Source: Kingdonia uniflora (Eukaryota > Streptophyta > Magnoliopsida > Ranunculales > Circaeasteraceae). Taken from it: 64,000 nucleotides of DNA. This document shows, one piece after another, positions 45,667 to 57,500 of the stretch; position 1 is the first letter of the stretch, and each line of letters starts with the position of its first letter. The notes beneath the pieces are model-generated. The model ran no database searches. It was given only the letters and a program-made list of their open reading frames with translations, and was not told where the DNA came from. Position numbers and translations under genes: made by a program. The stretch covers positions 2,706,262-2,770,261 of the forward strand of contig JACGCM010000452.1 of the NCBI GenBank assembly GCA_014058105.1, written 5' to 3'.

Positions 45667-46171
45667 TGATTATAAGGACTTACTTCCGGTCTCGAACTCA
45701 AGTATTAAATCGACCTTTTAAGCAGTGACTCAACTTAACAATCACAAGATAACATGCTACAGTAGTGACTCATTAAAAAAGTTGTTACAAAGAAAAGAGA
45801 TCAGACATACTATAATACAACTGTTACGAAGTCTCATCAAAATTGTTTTGTAACGTCCATCATTAAAAGAAGATAATGGTCATTAAACGATCATAATAAG
45901 ATGCCTATAAATAAGACCAAGGAAAAAAAGATTAAGAGATATTTTTCCATCTCAGAAATCTAAGCAGTACTATCCAGAATACTATTAGTAACTTGTAATC
46001 ACGAGATAAATAATATTCTCTTTTTCAAATCCTCCCATGAGGGCGTGGTTTTTGCCTATTTAAAAGTTTTCATGCTAATTCTTGTGTGTTAGTGGTTATT
46101 TGTTATAATTAGTAATATACTCATCTTTTGTGTAAGAAACAAAGTTCGAGCCTCGAATTTAGGCTCTTACA
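45667..46171 (+). repeat. 3' LTR of element C
   Basis: It begins TGATTATAAGGAC after the polypurine tract gaaaggagg (45,658-45,666) and ends taggctcttaca. TATAAATA is at 45,906-45,913. The next bases (gtatgtgtgcatgattag) are the copia LTR resuming. Confidence 0.85.
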
Positions 46172-46223
46172 GTATGTGTGCATGATTAGTAGATAGTTGT
46201 AGAGACTATTTTTATTTTTAACA
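46172..46223 (+). repeat. Copia 5' LTR, right piece, and primer site
   Basis: gtgtgcatgattagtagatagttgtagaga...aaca matches 52,134-52,182 of the copia 3' LTR. The following cgttatcagcgc (46,224-46,235) is the usual copia primer-binding-like sequence, related to the common TATCAG type. Confidence 0.75.
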
Positions 46224-47274
46224 CGTTATCAGCGCAACTCAAATAGTTATTGGATCAGTTAGTTGGATATCTCTTTCTCTCTTATTGTGATTAATTATTG
46301 TATTGTAGAGAGGTACAATTTCCACAGATCTTTGCAATTTATAGTTTTTTATATGATTGATATTATAGATCTGGAAATATACATGTTTTAGATCTGGTTT
46401 GGTAAAAAAATTAGGCTTTTGAAAGTTTTTTACATGTTTTTACTAATATTTTTACCCTTTTCCAAGAGTTGTTTTCAACGGTAATTTAGGGCTGCTTCTA
46501 TAGATAATTATTGATGATAGTATTTTTATTGTAAAACTGTGAAAGTGCCCAGTTCATCATGGAAGTGCCCGATTCGCCATGAAACTGATAGTGAAAATGG
46601 CCAAAAATCACACCGAAATGGAAAAACCCATCGACAGTTTACTTAACAATGACATCAACGGACTAGGTTTGTTGGCTAAGCTAACTTCACCCTAGGGTTT
46701 GACCATGCTGACATTAGCAGATTAGGTTTGTTGACGCCATACAGACATAAGCAGTCAAGACACGTATCCCCACTACTGGTGCCATTAGTACAGTTGGGTG
46801 GATCCCACAGTGCTAACGTGGTACTCAGCCATTCGTTGAGTCGGCAGTCCCTATATGCTAGCATGCATAGGAGTAGGTTCCACATGCTAACATGACACCT
46901 GCCACATGTCATATTGACGGGGTACCTGGCATGTGTCATACTGATGTGGTAGACATGACCTATTAAGCTGATGTGTTAGGTCACGTGTCTAGATAATTTG
47001 TTACCATGTGTTACAATGACGTGTGGCTACATGTCTAAGTAACATGTCATCATGTCCATGTCACCCATTCTAGACCCGTTCTAGCTTCTGTCTGGACTCT
47101 GACTCGGTCCAGACCAAGTCAAACTAGTTTAGACTCGGTCTAAACTAGTCTGACTCAGTCTAGACTCGATCTGTACCTGATTCAGACCCAATTTTTGGAT
47201 CTGAACTCTATTTTTTGATTTTTTTGATTAATACTTTAAATAGGGTTAACACACTATAGTTTTTCAAAAATGGC
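46224..47274. other. Copia 5' internal non-coding stretch with short repeats
   Basis: No coding frame. 46,541-46,580 holds a 20-bp duplication (gaaagtgcccagttcatcatg / ggaagtgcccgattcgccatg). 46,930-47,200 is full of short words such as catgtgt, acatgtc and agactcggtc, including a 27-base perfect palindrome (47,123-47,149). Some of this may be an unrelated insertion in the copia leader. Confidence 0.45.
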
Positions 47275-48780
47275 CCCCTTTATATTAGATATAAATAAAT
47301 GTTTTAACTTACCTTGTCTCTTACGAAAGCTAGTAGGGTTGTAAAATACGGTATGCCCCTAGATACTCATTATTCTAACCCAAGGTTAGATATAATACAT
47401 CGCAATGACTAATTCAGATGCAACTTAGAGTCATTTTTGAATATACTCTAATTTCTAGGACATTATTGAGCGCTCAATCCCTGATAGGCGTAGTCTTATT
47501 CCTAAAGATGTAGCTTCTAAGGAATCAGCTTTTCACATCTAGGTGCAATTAGATGTTACATGATAATATATAGAAGTATATAAGACATTATAACCCCTCT
47601 GATATACTCCAAGATCGTTAGTTCCAAGATTGTGTTTATCTACCTACCTTAAGAACTTAGCAGAATTTGGGGTTAAACCACTCATCTGCTAACCATCTAA
47701 TATATCCTCACATATTTTTAGCAAATAGGCCATTTAGCTAGAATATACATTCGTTATACATAACCTTGGCTTATAACACCCTCAGTGGTTGGATAAGGAT
47801 CGTAATATCGAGTGATTTTAAATAGTTGTCTTGTCTAAGACATTATTAAAATGTACTTCAATGTTAAGATAAATTATTTACTAAGCAAATACATAATTTA
47901 ATAGCACTTCATAAGTATTAGGATATGAACAATGTTCATTTACAAATAATGATTGGTAATCATTACCTTGAATACTCTTAATTACATTATGTCAAAAATG
48001 TTTATTGAATACTACTACTGGTATTGATTTACATGCATAGTAGATGTTAGTAATACTTTAAACATTAAGTACTTCCCATTTTGCAACTCCATTTGGTACA
48101 AACAAACTTTACTTGTATGGATTATGAGATCCATCCGCCTCTGTAGGATCTGGACAAGATTATTGTTTAGAATAATGAGTCCTTAGTCAACATAACCTAC
48201 ACTTTGATTGTACCCTCTCCCCCATATTTAGGAAGACCTGATAATAGATTACCCTCCTATTATACTATTATATATCTATGCTTTAGTAGTACAACTCCAT
48301 TATAATGTTATGTGGAGAAATAGTCGAGGAAGATAGCAATATTCATAATATTATGTTAACTTTCTGCGCTTCAAATATTGTGCTTTTGAGCAAATATTCG
48401 ATAACTCACTACTTGATTTAAGTTTTACTCTTTCCTGAGCAAAGCGGTAGTTGTGGTTGAGAACCACAAGCTCATGCTTTCTAAGCATACACATGTGCCT
48501 ACGCTACACAATACCAGGTTTGGCGACAAAGAAGCTACATACAAGATCATAGTTGTGGACAAGTGATAGGTGGTATCATTGGCATAATTTATATTCTAGC
48601 CACCAATAACCAAGCAAGGGGAACACGACGTTTACATATGAACCAAATTGGAAAAGGAAAAAATATAAGCTGGACACGGAAGAGTCGGGCACTGGGGCGC
48701 GGGACTATAAGGTACCCCAAACGATCTAAAGAGATCAACCCTGACCTTATCACGCGATTACGATTGGAGTAAATATTGTA
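47275..48780 (+). pseudogene. Copia gag remnant
   Basis: Broken frames show LCGEIVEEDSNIHNIMLTFCASNIVLL (48,300-48,385), resembling the copia gag motif LCGE..T..D...KTFSTFHASN. The 69-residue frame 48,563-48,772 is the basic, Asn/Gly-rich tail. Upstream to 47,275 the likeness is weak. The zinc knuckle is not recognised. Confidence 0.5.
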
Positions 48781-49690
48781 ACTGCATAGTTTAAAGCCAC
48801 ATTAATTTTTTCCAAGAAACTTACGCAGTTTAAAATCATGTTCAAAAGTTATTAGTAGCAGAGTCTCTATAGATGAGTGATGTTAGTTAAAGAGCATTAC
48901 CAAGTAGTAATTTTGCTTATTGCGAGTAGTAGTTTTACTTCATTAGTACTACGTTTGATTGAGTTGAAACTCTTCACTGGTTAGCTTCTTTAAATGCTCG
49001 TGACATGCACTAATTAGGTATCCCATCTATGAGACCTTATTTTGTTATGTAATCATTTTGAATTTCTTACTTCAGAAGTAGCTAAATTCCACGTTTAATA
49101 GTTGATCTACTATATACAACCTGCCTAAAGGATCTCTTTACTCATAAATGAGCATTCACCTATAATCGGATGAGTAACAAACACATGTCTCAACGACAAT
49201 AGTACCACACACTTGATACTTTTTAAAATATGCAAAAAAAAAATCTTTTACCTTGTGCATCTTATATGTCACGACTATCATAGGCCCAGCCAACGTGAAT
49301 GAATGCACTAGAAGTGTCACGCTATTACTCCCTAATGGTATGATACTAGTTATTTAGTCTACTTTAAATGCTAGTAAGCCTAATCAGAATTGATTAAGTT
49401 TTGGGGACCTGCATGATAATGGTTATCAAGTACCTAGATGATAATGGTTATCAAGTAGAAGACGATAGGAAAAAATGACAACCAAGTTTTGCGCATTACA
49501 TCTACGTTTAAAGGTCAGATAATGATATTTGAACAATTTCCAATACACTCCTCCGAGCTAGGATAATGAGGAGGATTATCGGGAATACTTTTCGACTTTC
49601 CTTTAAAGGGGAGAATATCTAGAGAGTGTTTGTATAACGATTTCTTTTAAGAAAAATCTATTATTTGTCCAAATATGACTAAGGTAGTGA
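48781..49690. other. Decayed copia gag-integrase interval
   Basis: Probably the pre-integrase region, but only vague likeness remains. A 25-base tandem duplication (cct.atgataatggttatcaagta) lies at 49,408-49,457. Nothing else recognised. Confidence 0.35.
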
Positions 49691-49699
49691 CATCTTCAA

Positions 49700-50060
49700 C
49701 CTATTCTCCAAACGCATTTATGGAGACACATGTGGACCTATCCTTCCACATAGTGGCCCTTTGAGTATTTATGGTCATAAAAGGCACATCTTAGAGATGC
49801 TCTTATGTTTGCCTATTGCTATCAACTAGGAATGCAATGTTAGCACAACTTCTCACTTACATCATTAGATTGCAGACGTAGTTCCTGTATTGATCGATCA
49901 AATCGATACGACTTGAAGGAACAGGTAAGTTTACCTCCAACACTTCTGATGATTATTATACCGCTAATGGGATAGATGATTAAGCATTAAGAGTACCCCA
50001 TTTCCATATCCAACTCGGGTTGACGAAGAACCTAATCTAGCGATTAGATCTAATCGTTAA
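49700..50060 (+). pseudogene. Copia integrase core remnant
   Basis: Allowing frameshifts, the strand reads GDTCGPIHPHSGPLSIYGHKRH (49,727-49,790), then STRNAMLAQLLTYIIRLQT (49,825-49,880) and IKSIRLEGTGKFTS..SDDYYTA (49,895-49,970). These match copia integrases (GDICGPIHPPCGPF; IRLDNAGEFTSQ). The second catalytic Asp position is altered (LEGTG for LDNAG). Confidence 0.6.
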
Positions 50061-50199
50061 GCTGTTGTTATTACCATAACTACTTTTGATTAGTTTGTTT
50101 GATTTCGATTAGTTTGTAAATGACCGTGTATTATTGTACATTGATAAAAGGGGACATCTAGAATCCATGTGGAGCACAAATCGCTAGCAAAATGCGAAG

Positions 50200-51629
50200 T
50201 GATTCCATAGAGCCTCTCATATATAAATAATAATTTATACGGAAATGTAATGAACTCAAAGAGATCATTAGGTTAAGGCAAGACTAGTTGCCTAGGTATT
50301 CTCTCAACAAACCTGGCATCGATTACGATGATACCTATTCTCCGTTCATGGACGTTATAATATTCAAGTACTTGATCAATCTGTCAGTTGTCAAAAATAA
50401 GCTATAAATGCGTCTTATGTAGGTAGCGCGTATCTATAAGGGAAACTAGATATTAACACCTACAAGAAGCTACCTAAGATATATAAACTTATGAAAGTAG
50501 TTAAGCCCAACATACAAGATTCGTACGTAATAAACTAGATAAGTTACTATTAGCTTGAAGTAATCAGGGCTCATGTAGCATAGTTAGCTGACTGAGTATT
50601 TGAAAGTTGAGGACTTTGCAAATAGTTGTATCTACCCATGCGTTCTTACTAAGAACACATATACTGGCTTAGTCATCACATTAGTGTACTAGATGATTGG
50701 ATATCATCGAAACTCCGAGGGAGATCACGAGAGCCACTGAATACCTTGGAAGGAATTTGAAATGAAAGACCGTATGAAACCAAGTATTATAATGATTTGT
50801 AGATCGAACATCTTGGTAGTGGCATATTCGTTCAATATGTGATATAGATGTAGCTCATAACTTAAGCACACCTATGATAGTCCGTTACCTCGAGGTGGAC
50901 AAAGATATCTTCCGCACTCCTGATGAGGGGGATGAACTCATAGGGCCAATATGTCTTATCTAGGTGTAATTAGTGTTTTGCTTAGCGGGGTGTATTAAAC
51001 CCGATATCTCATTCGCAGTAAACTATTTAGCTCGTCACAGTCCCGCTTCTACTCAAAGGCACTGGAATGGGATAAATCACATTTTGTAGTACCTAAAATC
51101 GACATAATAGACTTGGGTCCATTCTACTCGGTAAATGGTAAGCATAAAATTATAGATTCTACCGATGCAAGATACTTGTTAGACCCATATAGAGGCCATT
51201 GACAGATGGGTTATGTGTTTATATAATGACATACAACGATTTCATGGAGATTATTGAAGCAAATGGCAGTTGCTACATCCTCGAACCATACAAAGATTCT
51301 AATACTTCATGAAGCTTGTAGAAAATGTTTTTGGTTGTGCTCCATGATGAATCACATCAATAGAACTTGTAGACTAAGTTTTGTCTAGAAGAAACCCACG
51401 ACTCTTTATGAAGACAATGCTGCTTGCATCACTCAAGTTAAAAAAAGGTTTTATCCAAGACGACAAAGCCAAATATATTTCACCGAAGGTCTTCCATACT
51501 TGCAAATTGCAGAAGATGAATGAAATTGATATTGTTCAAGACAATTCAGCAGACAACTTAGAAGATCTATTCACGAAGACTATTGCACCACCTACATTCA
51601 AGATATTGGTACATATAATAGACATGTAA
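50200..51629 (+). pseudogene. Copia reverse transcriptase and RNase H remnant
   Basis: RT: NKPGIDYDDTYSPFMDVIIFKYLINL (50,310-50,385), like the copia RT block PGVDYEETYSPVMDAITFRYLI. Further blocks run to about 51,000. RNase H: STDARYLLDPYRGH.QMGYVF (51,160-51,220), TTISWRLLKQMAVATSSNH (51,235-51,290) and, in the frame 51,381-51,629, DNSADNLEDLFTKTIAPPTFKIL, the conserved copia C-terminal ADLFTK block. Multiple stops. Confidence 0.7.
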
Positions 51630-51931
51630 AGTTTGTAATCTTTGATGTCTCAAGGAGACACATCTTTAAGAGATAAACGTCAGGGGGGAGAGATCTTCAC
51701 CTAACGTGGATACTTGCGTGTTGTACTCATTTTCTTAATAGCGTAGTTTTTGTCCCTAGAGGTTTTTACTTGCTAGTGGTTTTGATGAGGCAATTTAAAC
51801 GCGTCCACCACCCATCTAAGACATAGGATTGTATCATTTTCTTGCATATATAGCTTTTTACCCAAATGATTTTTCTAGACAAAGGTTTTAATGAGGCAAG
51901 TCGTCTAGATGTGGGACACCCTAAGGGGGAG
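51630..51931 (+). other. Copia 3' untranslated region and polypurine tract
   Basis: It includes an internal purine run (caggggggagaga, near 51,683) and ends with ctaagggggag at 51,921-51,931, directly before the 3' LTR. Confidence 0.6.
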
Positions 51932-52182
51932 TGTTAGGAACAAGTTCAGTTTGGCTCCTACTCGAACTAGGTTGGGGTGACCCACTGACTCCTAACTTAA
52001 CCCATATGGGGAGAGTTTTAGAAACCTATTGTAGCCTCTTATATTTAGGATGTATTCTCTGTAACCTAACAAGTTCATCAATACAGGCTATCTCTTTTCT
52101 CTTTCTATATTGTGTTATATATATTTTATGTTGTGTGCGCATGATTAGTAGATAGTTGTAGAGATTGCTTTTATTCTCAACA
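51932..52182 (+). repeat. Copia 3' LTR
   Basis: 251 bp, TGTTAGGAAC...TCTCAACA, uninterrupted, paired with the split 5' LTR at 36,206-36,420 and 46,172-46,223. It gives the reference for placing the C insertion. Confidence 0.85.
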
Positions 52183-52445
52183 AGATGTAAGTTGAAAGCC
52201 TATTTTAAAGGGCTTAGTGTGGACGGGTATAATGAGGGCTAGATTAAGTGTGAAAGGGTCGAGTTAAGGGCTGGGCCAAGTGCTGTAAACATTAGACCAT
52301 GACCCCACCCTACCAGTTGCAAGGAACGAGTCAACTTAGCCCTTAGATGTTCAAAGTAGGGCTTTAAAAGGCTCAAGCCCTATTTTGTAAGAGTTAGGTC
52401 GAGCGGGGCCAAGGGCCAAATGGTCATTTTTGCAGGCCTAGACGT
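52183..52445. mobile_element. Probable hAT-type element end
   Basis: Non-coding DNA with repeated agggct and agccct words in both orientations, ending gggccaaatggtcatttttgcaggccta near 52,440, a form common at plant hAT termini. No matching left end is visible; the copia element may have inserted into it. Confidence 0.35.
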
Positions 52446-52610
52446 AGCCTACCAAAACAACATTCAAAAACATTTTTTTTGTAAAATGTAAATGAAAAAA
52501 TAACATTAAAAGTGTTAGATCATTCTTATGGGCCTTATCAGAAATTTATCGTGGTTGAGTTCCAAGCTCCATGCAATATTGGAGGAATTTTTGCTGACAT
52601 GGAAGTTATA

Positions 52611-53180
52611 TATGAGAAGCTTGGCTATCGGCAACTGGATTGAGAGGTTGGATCATGGTTAAGAGTTTCTTTGTGACCGACAATAAGCTAGGATAGTTGT
52701 CAATGAATTACAATACTCCCAGTTTTAATTTTAGACCGATATGGATTTCGCATATCTCCGATGCTTTAGATCGCAATTATGAGAAGCTTGGCTACCGGCA
52801 ACTCGTTTGAGAGGTTGGATCGTGTTTAAGAGTTTCTTTTTGATCGACAACAAGCTAGGATAGTTACCAAATGACTCGTAATACTCTCGGTTTTAATTTT
52901 AGACCGGTACGAATTTCTCACCCCTCCGATGCTTTAGATCGCAATTACGAGAAACTTGGCTACCGTCAACTCCTTTGAGAGGTTGGACCGTAATTAAGAG
53001 TTTCTTTTTGACCGACAACAAGTTAGGATAGTTACCAAATGAATCGTAATACTCCTTGTTTTAATTTTAGACTGGTACGAATTTTGCACCTCTCTGATGC
53101 TTTAGGTTACAATTTTGAAAAACTTGGCTACCGACAACTCATTCGAGAGGTTGGATCTTGGTTAAAAGTTTTTTTTACCA
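52611..53180. repeat. Tandem array, ~168-bp unit, three full copies plus part
   Basis: Units start at 52,611, 52,778, 52,946 and 53,114 (tatgagaagcttggctaccg-like), spacing 167-168 bases. Shared blocks include gagaggttggatc, gacaacaagctaggatag and ccgatgctttagatcgcaat. The last copy is cut after about 65 bases. No coding frame. The unit length is close to a nucleosomal repeat, as in many satellites. Confidence 0.85.
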
Positions 53181-53932
53181 CTAGCTTGTTGAGCAACAAG
53201 GAAAATCTCTAACTGAAGTTTTTAGTTTGCAATCCATAATCTATAGAAGAACGATAAACAAAAAGAAAAGAAGACAACAATGATAATTGAGGTAATCTTC
53301 CTCAATGGTTTTCTCTTCATTGCTCAGAAAATGATTACAATTTAGAGACTTAATTGCCCCTTTTTGGGTTATAATGCCTAAACTACCCGAATTAGTTTTT
53401 ATATACAAAATGCCTAACCTAGGCCTAAGGTAAATACATGGATCCATGCCCAAAGGTTAATTGATCGTTAGGTCTTATCTGCGCCTAAATACAAACCCAA
53501 AATAAGGGGCACAAATCCTCATGGATCATGGCCCTGGAAGCATTGAACTCCTGTTCAGGCAAACTAAAGATGAGGGAAATGAGAAGTCCCCTCATAAAAA
53601 ATCTACAACTTGGATTTGCTGGGAAGCTGACCCTTTCTACCAATCCTGAAAGACTCAATGTTCAACCTCCTCTCTATAATGCCGTCCTCCTTCAAAGGAT
53701 TTTTTCGCTTAACCCATAGATCATAAACTGATGGTAGATGAGTGTCTATTGTAGAGTCTTCATCTAGTAAAGATGATTCAAAAAATTTTAAGTGCTCGAC
53801 ATTAATAACCGAGTACATCTTCATACATGGCGGCAAATCAAGTTGAAAAGCATTGTCATCAATGGGGATTGTTATGATAATTGTTTCATAAACTCTACTG
53901 ATCACATCACAACAGGTATATGATTGGCCCAA
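53181..53932 (-). mobile_element. Ty3/gypsy chromovirus-like tail (integrase end and LTR)
   Basis: The minus frame 53,603-53,932 (109 aa) holds DNAFQLDLPPCMKMYSVINVEHLKFF, the typical integrase C-terminal block before the polyprotein end, followed by a possible chromodomain remnant. Beyond it (53,530-53,190, minus) the sequence reads like an LTR or leader: ..gcaatgaagagaaaaccattgaggaagattacctcaa..., a form common in gypsy LTRs. The rest of the element is absent; the right break is at about 53,932. Confidence 0.55.
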
Positions 53933-54580
53933 AAAATTCGTGACCTCATTCTTCTTGCCCCATTTAAACAGTTTCTCTTATACATAAACAAATAAATAAG
54001 TAAAGAACGTTTCACTCAATTTTTGTTGTTGTTGTATTAAATTTTTTATTATTTAAGTGGGGTGGGGAAAGGGTGGGCGTGACTGGGATTTGGTTATGTA
54101 ATGTAGGGTGGATTTTGGTTAGTGGAGCTAATACCATCTCCATCCCTGTGGTCCTTGTTCTCATCCCTGCCTCAAACCTGATTAAGTTAAACGGGGATCC
54201 TCAAATTCGCCCCATTGCCATCGGCACAAGCCCTACAGTATGTCCAGTTACGGCCCTACATGCATAGATTGACTGCCCAAGTGCAGCACTAAATTTATTT
54301 GTACCCAAAATCCGACCTGAATCCTAGAATATTTTCAAAATTTTGTCATTTTTATTGGACAAACAAAGCTACGAATTTGTTTACACATCCCACACGTGTC
54401 GATTGATCTCCATTTTTTCAATTTTTAATTGGAGCGTGTCTCCAAAATTTAAAAAATAAATCCCAATCTCTTCCCGCTCCCCCAAATCTCAACCTTACTC
54501 ACACACAGAGTCGATCGATTGTGAGAAACCCTAATTCTCTAGTCCTTCTTCTTCATCTTTCTCTCAATAGCGATTCAAAG
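53933..54580 (+). promoter_or_regulatory. Upstream region and 5' UTR of the KIN-5 gene
   Basis: About 650 bp between the chromovirus tail and the start codon. A telo-box (AAACCCTAA, 54,526-54,534) sits 47 bases before ATG, followed by a pyrimidine-rich tract (54,540-54,566) usual in plant 5' leaders. An AACGG core (about 54,189-54,193), the centre of mitosis-specific activator sites, is present but alone. No clear TATA box is seen. Telo-boxes occur in promoters of growth and cell-cycle genes; the link here is inference. Confidence 0.5.
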
Positions 54581-57500
54581 ATGTCGAGTCGTCACGAGAA
54601 GGAGAAAGGCGTCAACGTTCAAGTTCTTCTTCGTTGCAGGTGAATCCCCAAATCTAACTTTTTAGGGTTTCAATTTAGATCAACATTTGATTCAATGTGT
54701 CTCATTTAATGTTATCCGCAGTTTATTTTGGGATTTTTGATGATTTATTAATGAATTTATAGGCCTTTTAGCGAGGATGAGTTGAGGACAAATGCGCCGC
54801 AGGTTTTGACTTGTAATGAGTACCAGAGGGAAGTTGCGGTGTCTCAGAACATTGCGGGGAAACAGATCGATAGGGTTTTTACTTTTGATAAGGTAAATTT
54901 TTTATTTTTATTTTAGGGTTATGGTGTTGGGGGAAATGGAGTGAAGTTGGGAAATTTGCAGAATGGGAATCTCGTTTTATGAAGTAGCGACATATTGTGC
55001 CCGTAGTGGAATTAGTTGAATTTTTGTTTTTGTAACAGTAGTGGATTTAGGATTTAGGATTTAGGATTGTGCGAAAAGAAAAGGGTTTTGGGCTCGTACT
55101 TCATTGAGTTGGGTTTAAAATACTCCCAACTGTGACCTCAAATTTAATGCCATGTCCACAAATACATGCATAACAGGCATTAGGGAATAATTTCATTTTA
55201 TTTGCTGTGGGGTTTCGGTTTTCTATCCTACCCCTTGAGTCTAGGATCTAACCACAGGGTAAAATGGTGGGTGTGGGTGATACAGTACAATATTTTTCCA
55301 TATTCTTTATGCCCTATATGTATTCAAAATGAGGAAACTGTATTTTTGTCAGATATACTGGAAATTTTGTAAACCTTTCCTCATTTTATTAGTTGTTTGG
55401 TTAGATAGATCGGCCCCCTTAGCCCTGTATGTGTAGGAAGGTTGCCCAACTCATATTCTTGTGTGGTACTAGCAGGCGGGAAAAAAGACGAATAGAATTA
55501 TGGTTTAATAGTCCCTGGAATCAAATGTGTTAGTTTGAATTGAGTATGCATAATTAAAAAGTAAGTAAATCCTAATTCTGTAGTCACTGAGTAATTCAAA
55601 CTCAATATACGTTTGGGTGGGTAATGGTGTCTGATTCAGGTTTAATAAATATGTCTTAAGTTGTAAAATTTTGTAGACCTAGTTTTGACAGGAACTCTGT
55701 AGTTTATTTTTTGCCTATTGTATGTGGCTTTCTCTCCTTTAGTAACTGGCTTTGAATTGATATTCATTGCATTTTGTATTTGTAGAGTTTTCTTTCAAAT
55801 AACAGTTCGAGATATACCATTGTATTAATTAGTTGATTGGTTGATAATGATTATTTCTTCCTCAAATTCCACCACTAATTTTTCTTTCAACCAATGACCA
55901 AATGGTTTGCAGGTTTTTGGTCCCTCCTCTCTTCAGAAAGATTTGTACGAACAGGCTGTAATTCCCATTGTAAATGAGGTCTTAGATGGTTTCAATTGCA
56001 CTATATTTGCTTATGGTCAAACTGGGACTGGAAAAACTTACACAATGGAAGGGGAATGCAGAAAAGGGAGGGTAAATAAATAAATATGTTGCTTGTTTTC
56101 TCTCCTTGTTTCTTTCAGAATGCTTCCATCTGCGTTATTCTGGGTTGACTATTAAGTTGGTATCGAGAATTGATGAATATTCTACTATGCATATTGCAGA
56201 GTGGATCTAAGGGACAGTTGCCTGCAGAAGCAGGTGTTATACCTAGAGCCATTAAACAGATTTTTGACACATTGGAGGGTCAAAATGCTGAATACAGTGT
56301 GAAGGCAACATTTTTAGAGTTGTATAATGAAGAAATTACTGATTTACTCGCCCCTGAAGAATTATCAAAGTTTTCTGTAGAAGAGAAGCAGAAAAAACAA
56401 TTGCCTCTCATGGAGGATGGGAAAGGCGGCGTTCTTGTACGTGGACTAGAGGAGGAAATTGTTACTTGTGCCAGTGAGATTTTTACTCTGCTTGAGAGAG
56501 GGTCTGCTAAACGTCGCACGGCAGAGACGTTATTAAACAAGCAGTCTAGGTTAGACTTAATCTACTTCTGCTTATTATTTCTGGATCAAGTTTCTGTTTT
56601 ATAACATGTTCTATTCTACTGCATTTTCAGTCGGTCCCACTCACTATTTTCCATTACAATTCACATAAAAGAATCCACTCCAGAAGGCGATGAACTTATT
56701 AAATGTGGGAAGTTAAACTTGGTTGATTTAGCAGGCTCAGAGAATATTTCTCGTTCCGGTGCTCGAGATGTAAGGCAAAATATTTTATTTTCTCATTATT
56801 CTGAATTATGCGAGTAAAACATTTTTCCTGCAAGGGGGGGTACAATAGTAACCCTCAAATTTAGTCTGATACCATAAAAAATGAATCAATTTTTTTTTTG
56901 TTTCCATTCTAAATCTTCGTTTATACTCCAATTATTCTAGGGTCGTGCAAGAGAAGCTGGAGAAATCAACAAAAGCTTACTGACGTTAGGGCGCGTTATA
57001 AGTGCTCTAGTTGAACATCTTGGGCATGTTCCCTACAGGTTCCATGTCTTAACTTCCAAACTTAATTAATTTGGGAATCGGCAAACTTAGTTAAATTGAT
57101 CTTGTAATATCTTTTTCCAATTCAGGGACAGCAAACTTACAAGGCTACTCCGTGACTCATTAGGTGGAAGGACTAAGACTTGCATAATAGCCACTGTATC
57201 ACCTGCTGTTTATTGTCTGGAGGAGACTTTAAGTACGTTAGATTACGCACACAGGGCAAAGAATATAAGAAATAAGCCCGAGGTTTGTTCGTTGTGTTAT
57301 AATACAGTCAGGACTTACATCATTCGTACTTAATATAATAATATTATCCTAAATGGTTGCTTATGTTGGAGCACTATCTATTATCAAGGCTCTAAACTTG
57401 ATACCCAGCATAATATTATCTAGTAAGCTTCTTGGGTCTGACTTAGTACATTTAAGGGTAACTTTGTAATGTTTGTTTTTTTTGTTTTGACCATATAAGT

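Larger units (their letters stand above)
36421..46171 (+). mobile_element. Tat-lineage element C with both LTRs, nested in copia LTR
   Basis: 5' LTR 36,421-36,922, primer-binding region 36,923 onward, gag, protease, RT, two RNase H domains, a shortened integrase, antisense frames and 3' LTR 45,667-46,171. The LTRs differ at many positions, mostly transitions, with a rough identity by eye in the mid-to-high 80s percent, indicating an old insertion. Internal deletions removed the integrase core and the join from integrase end to antisense coiled coil. Flanking copia bases (..gttttg / gtatg..) no longer form a clean target duplication. Confidence 0.8.
36206..52182 (+). mobile_element. Ty1/copia element, interrupted by Tat element C
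   Basis: LTRs starting TGTTAGGAACAAGTT occur at 36,206 and 51,932. The left LTR is split by element C and resumes at 46,172-46,223. The internal region (46,224-51,931) carries a primer-binding-like site, gag, integrase, reverse transcriptase and RNase H in copia order, all decayed, then a polypurine tract (aagggggag) at about 51,923. The flanks agactt / agatgt are at best a degraded target duplication. Confidence 0.8.

Noticed and set aside
46676..46939. 87-codon minus frame
   Set aside because: It lies in the copia leader repeats and has no recognisable motif.
36201..52187. Clean 5-bp target duplication for the copia element
   Set aside because: Flanks agact and agatg match at only three of five bases; too weak to claim.
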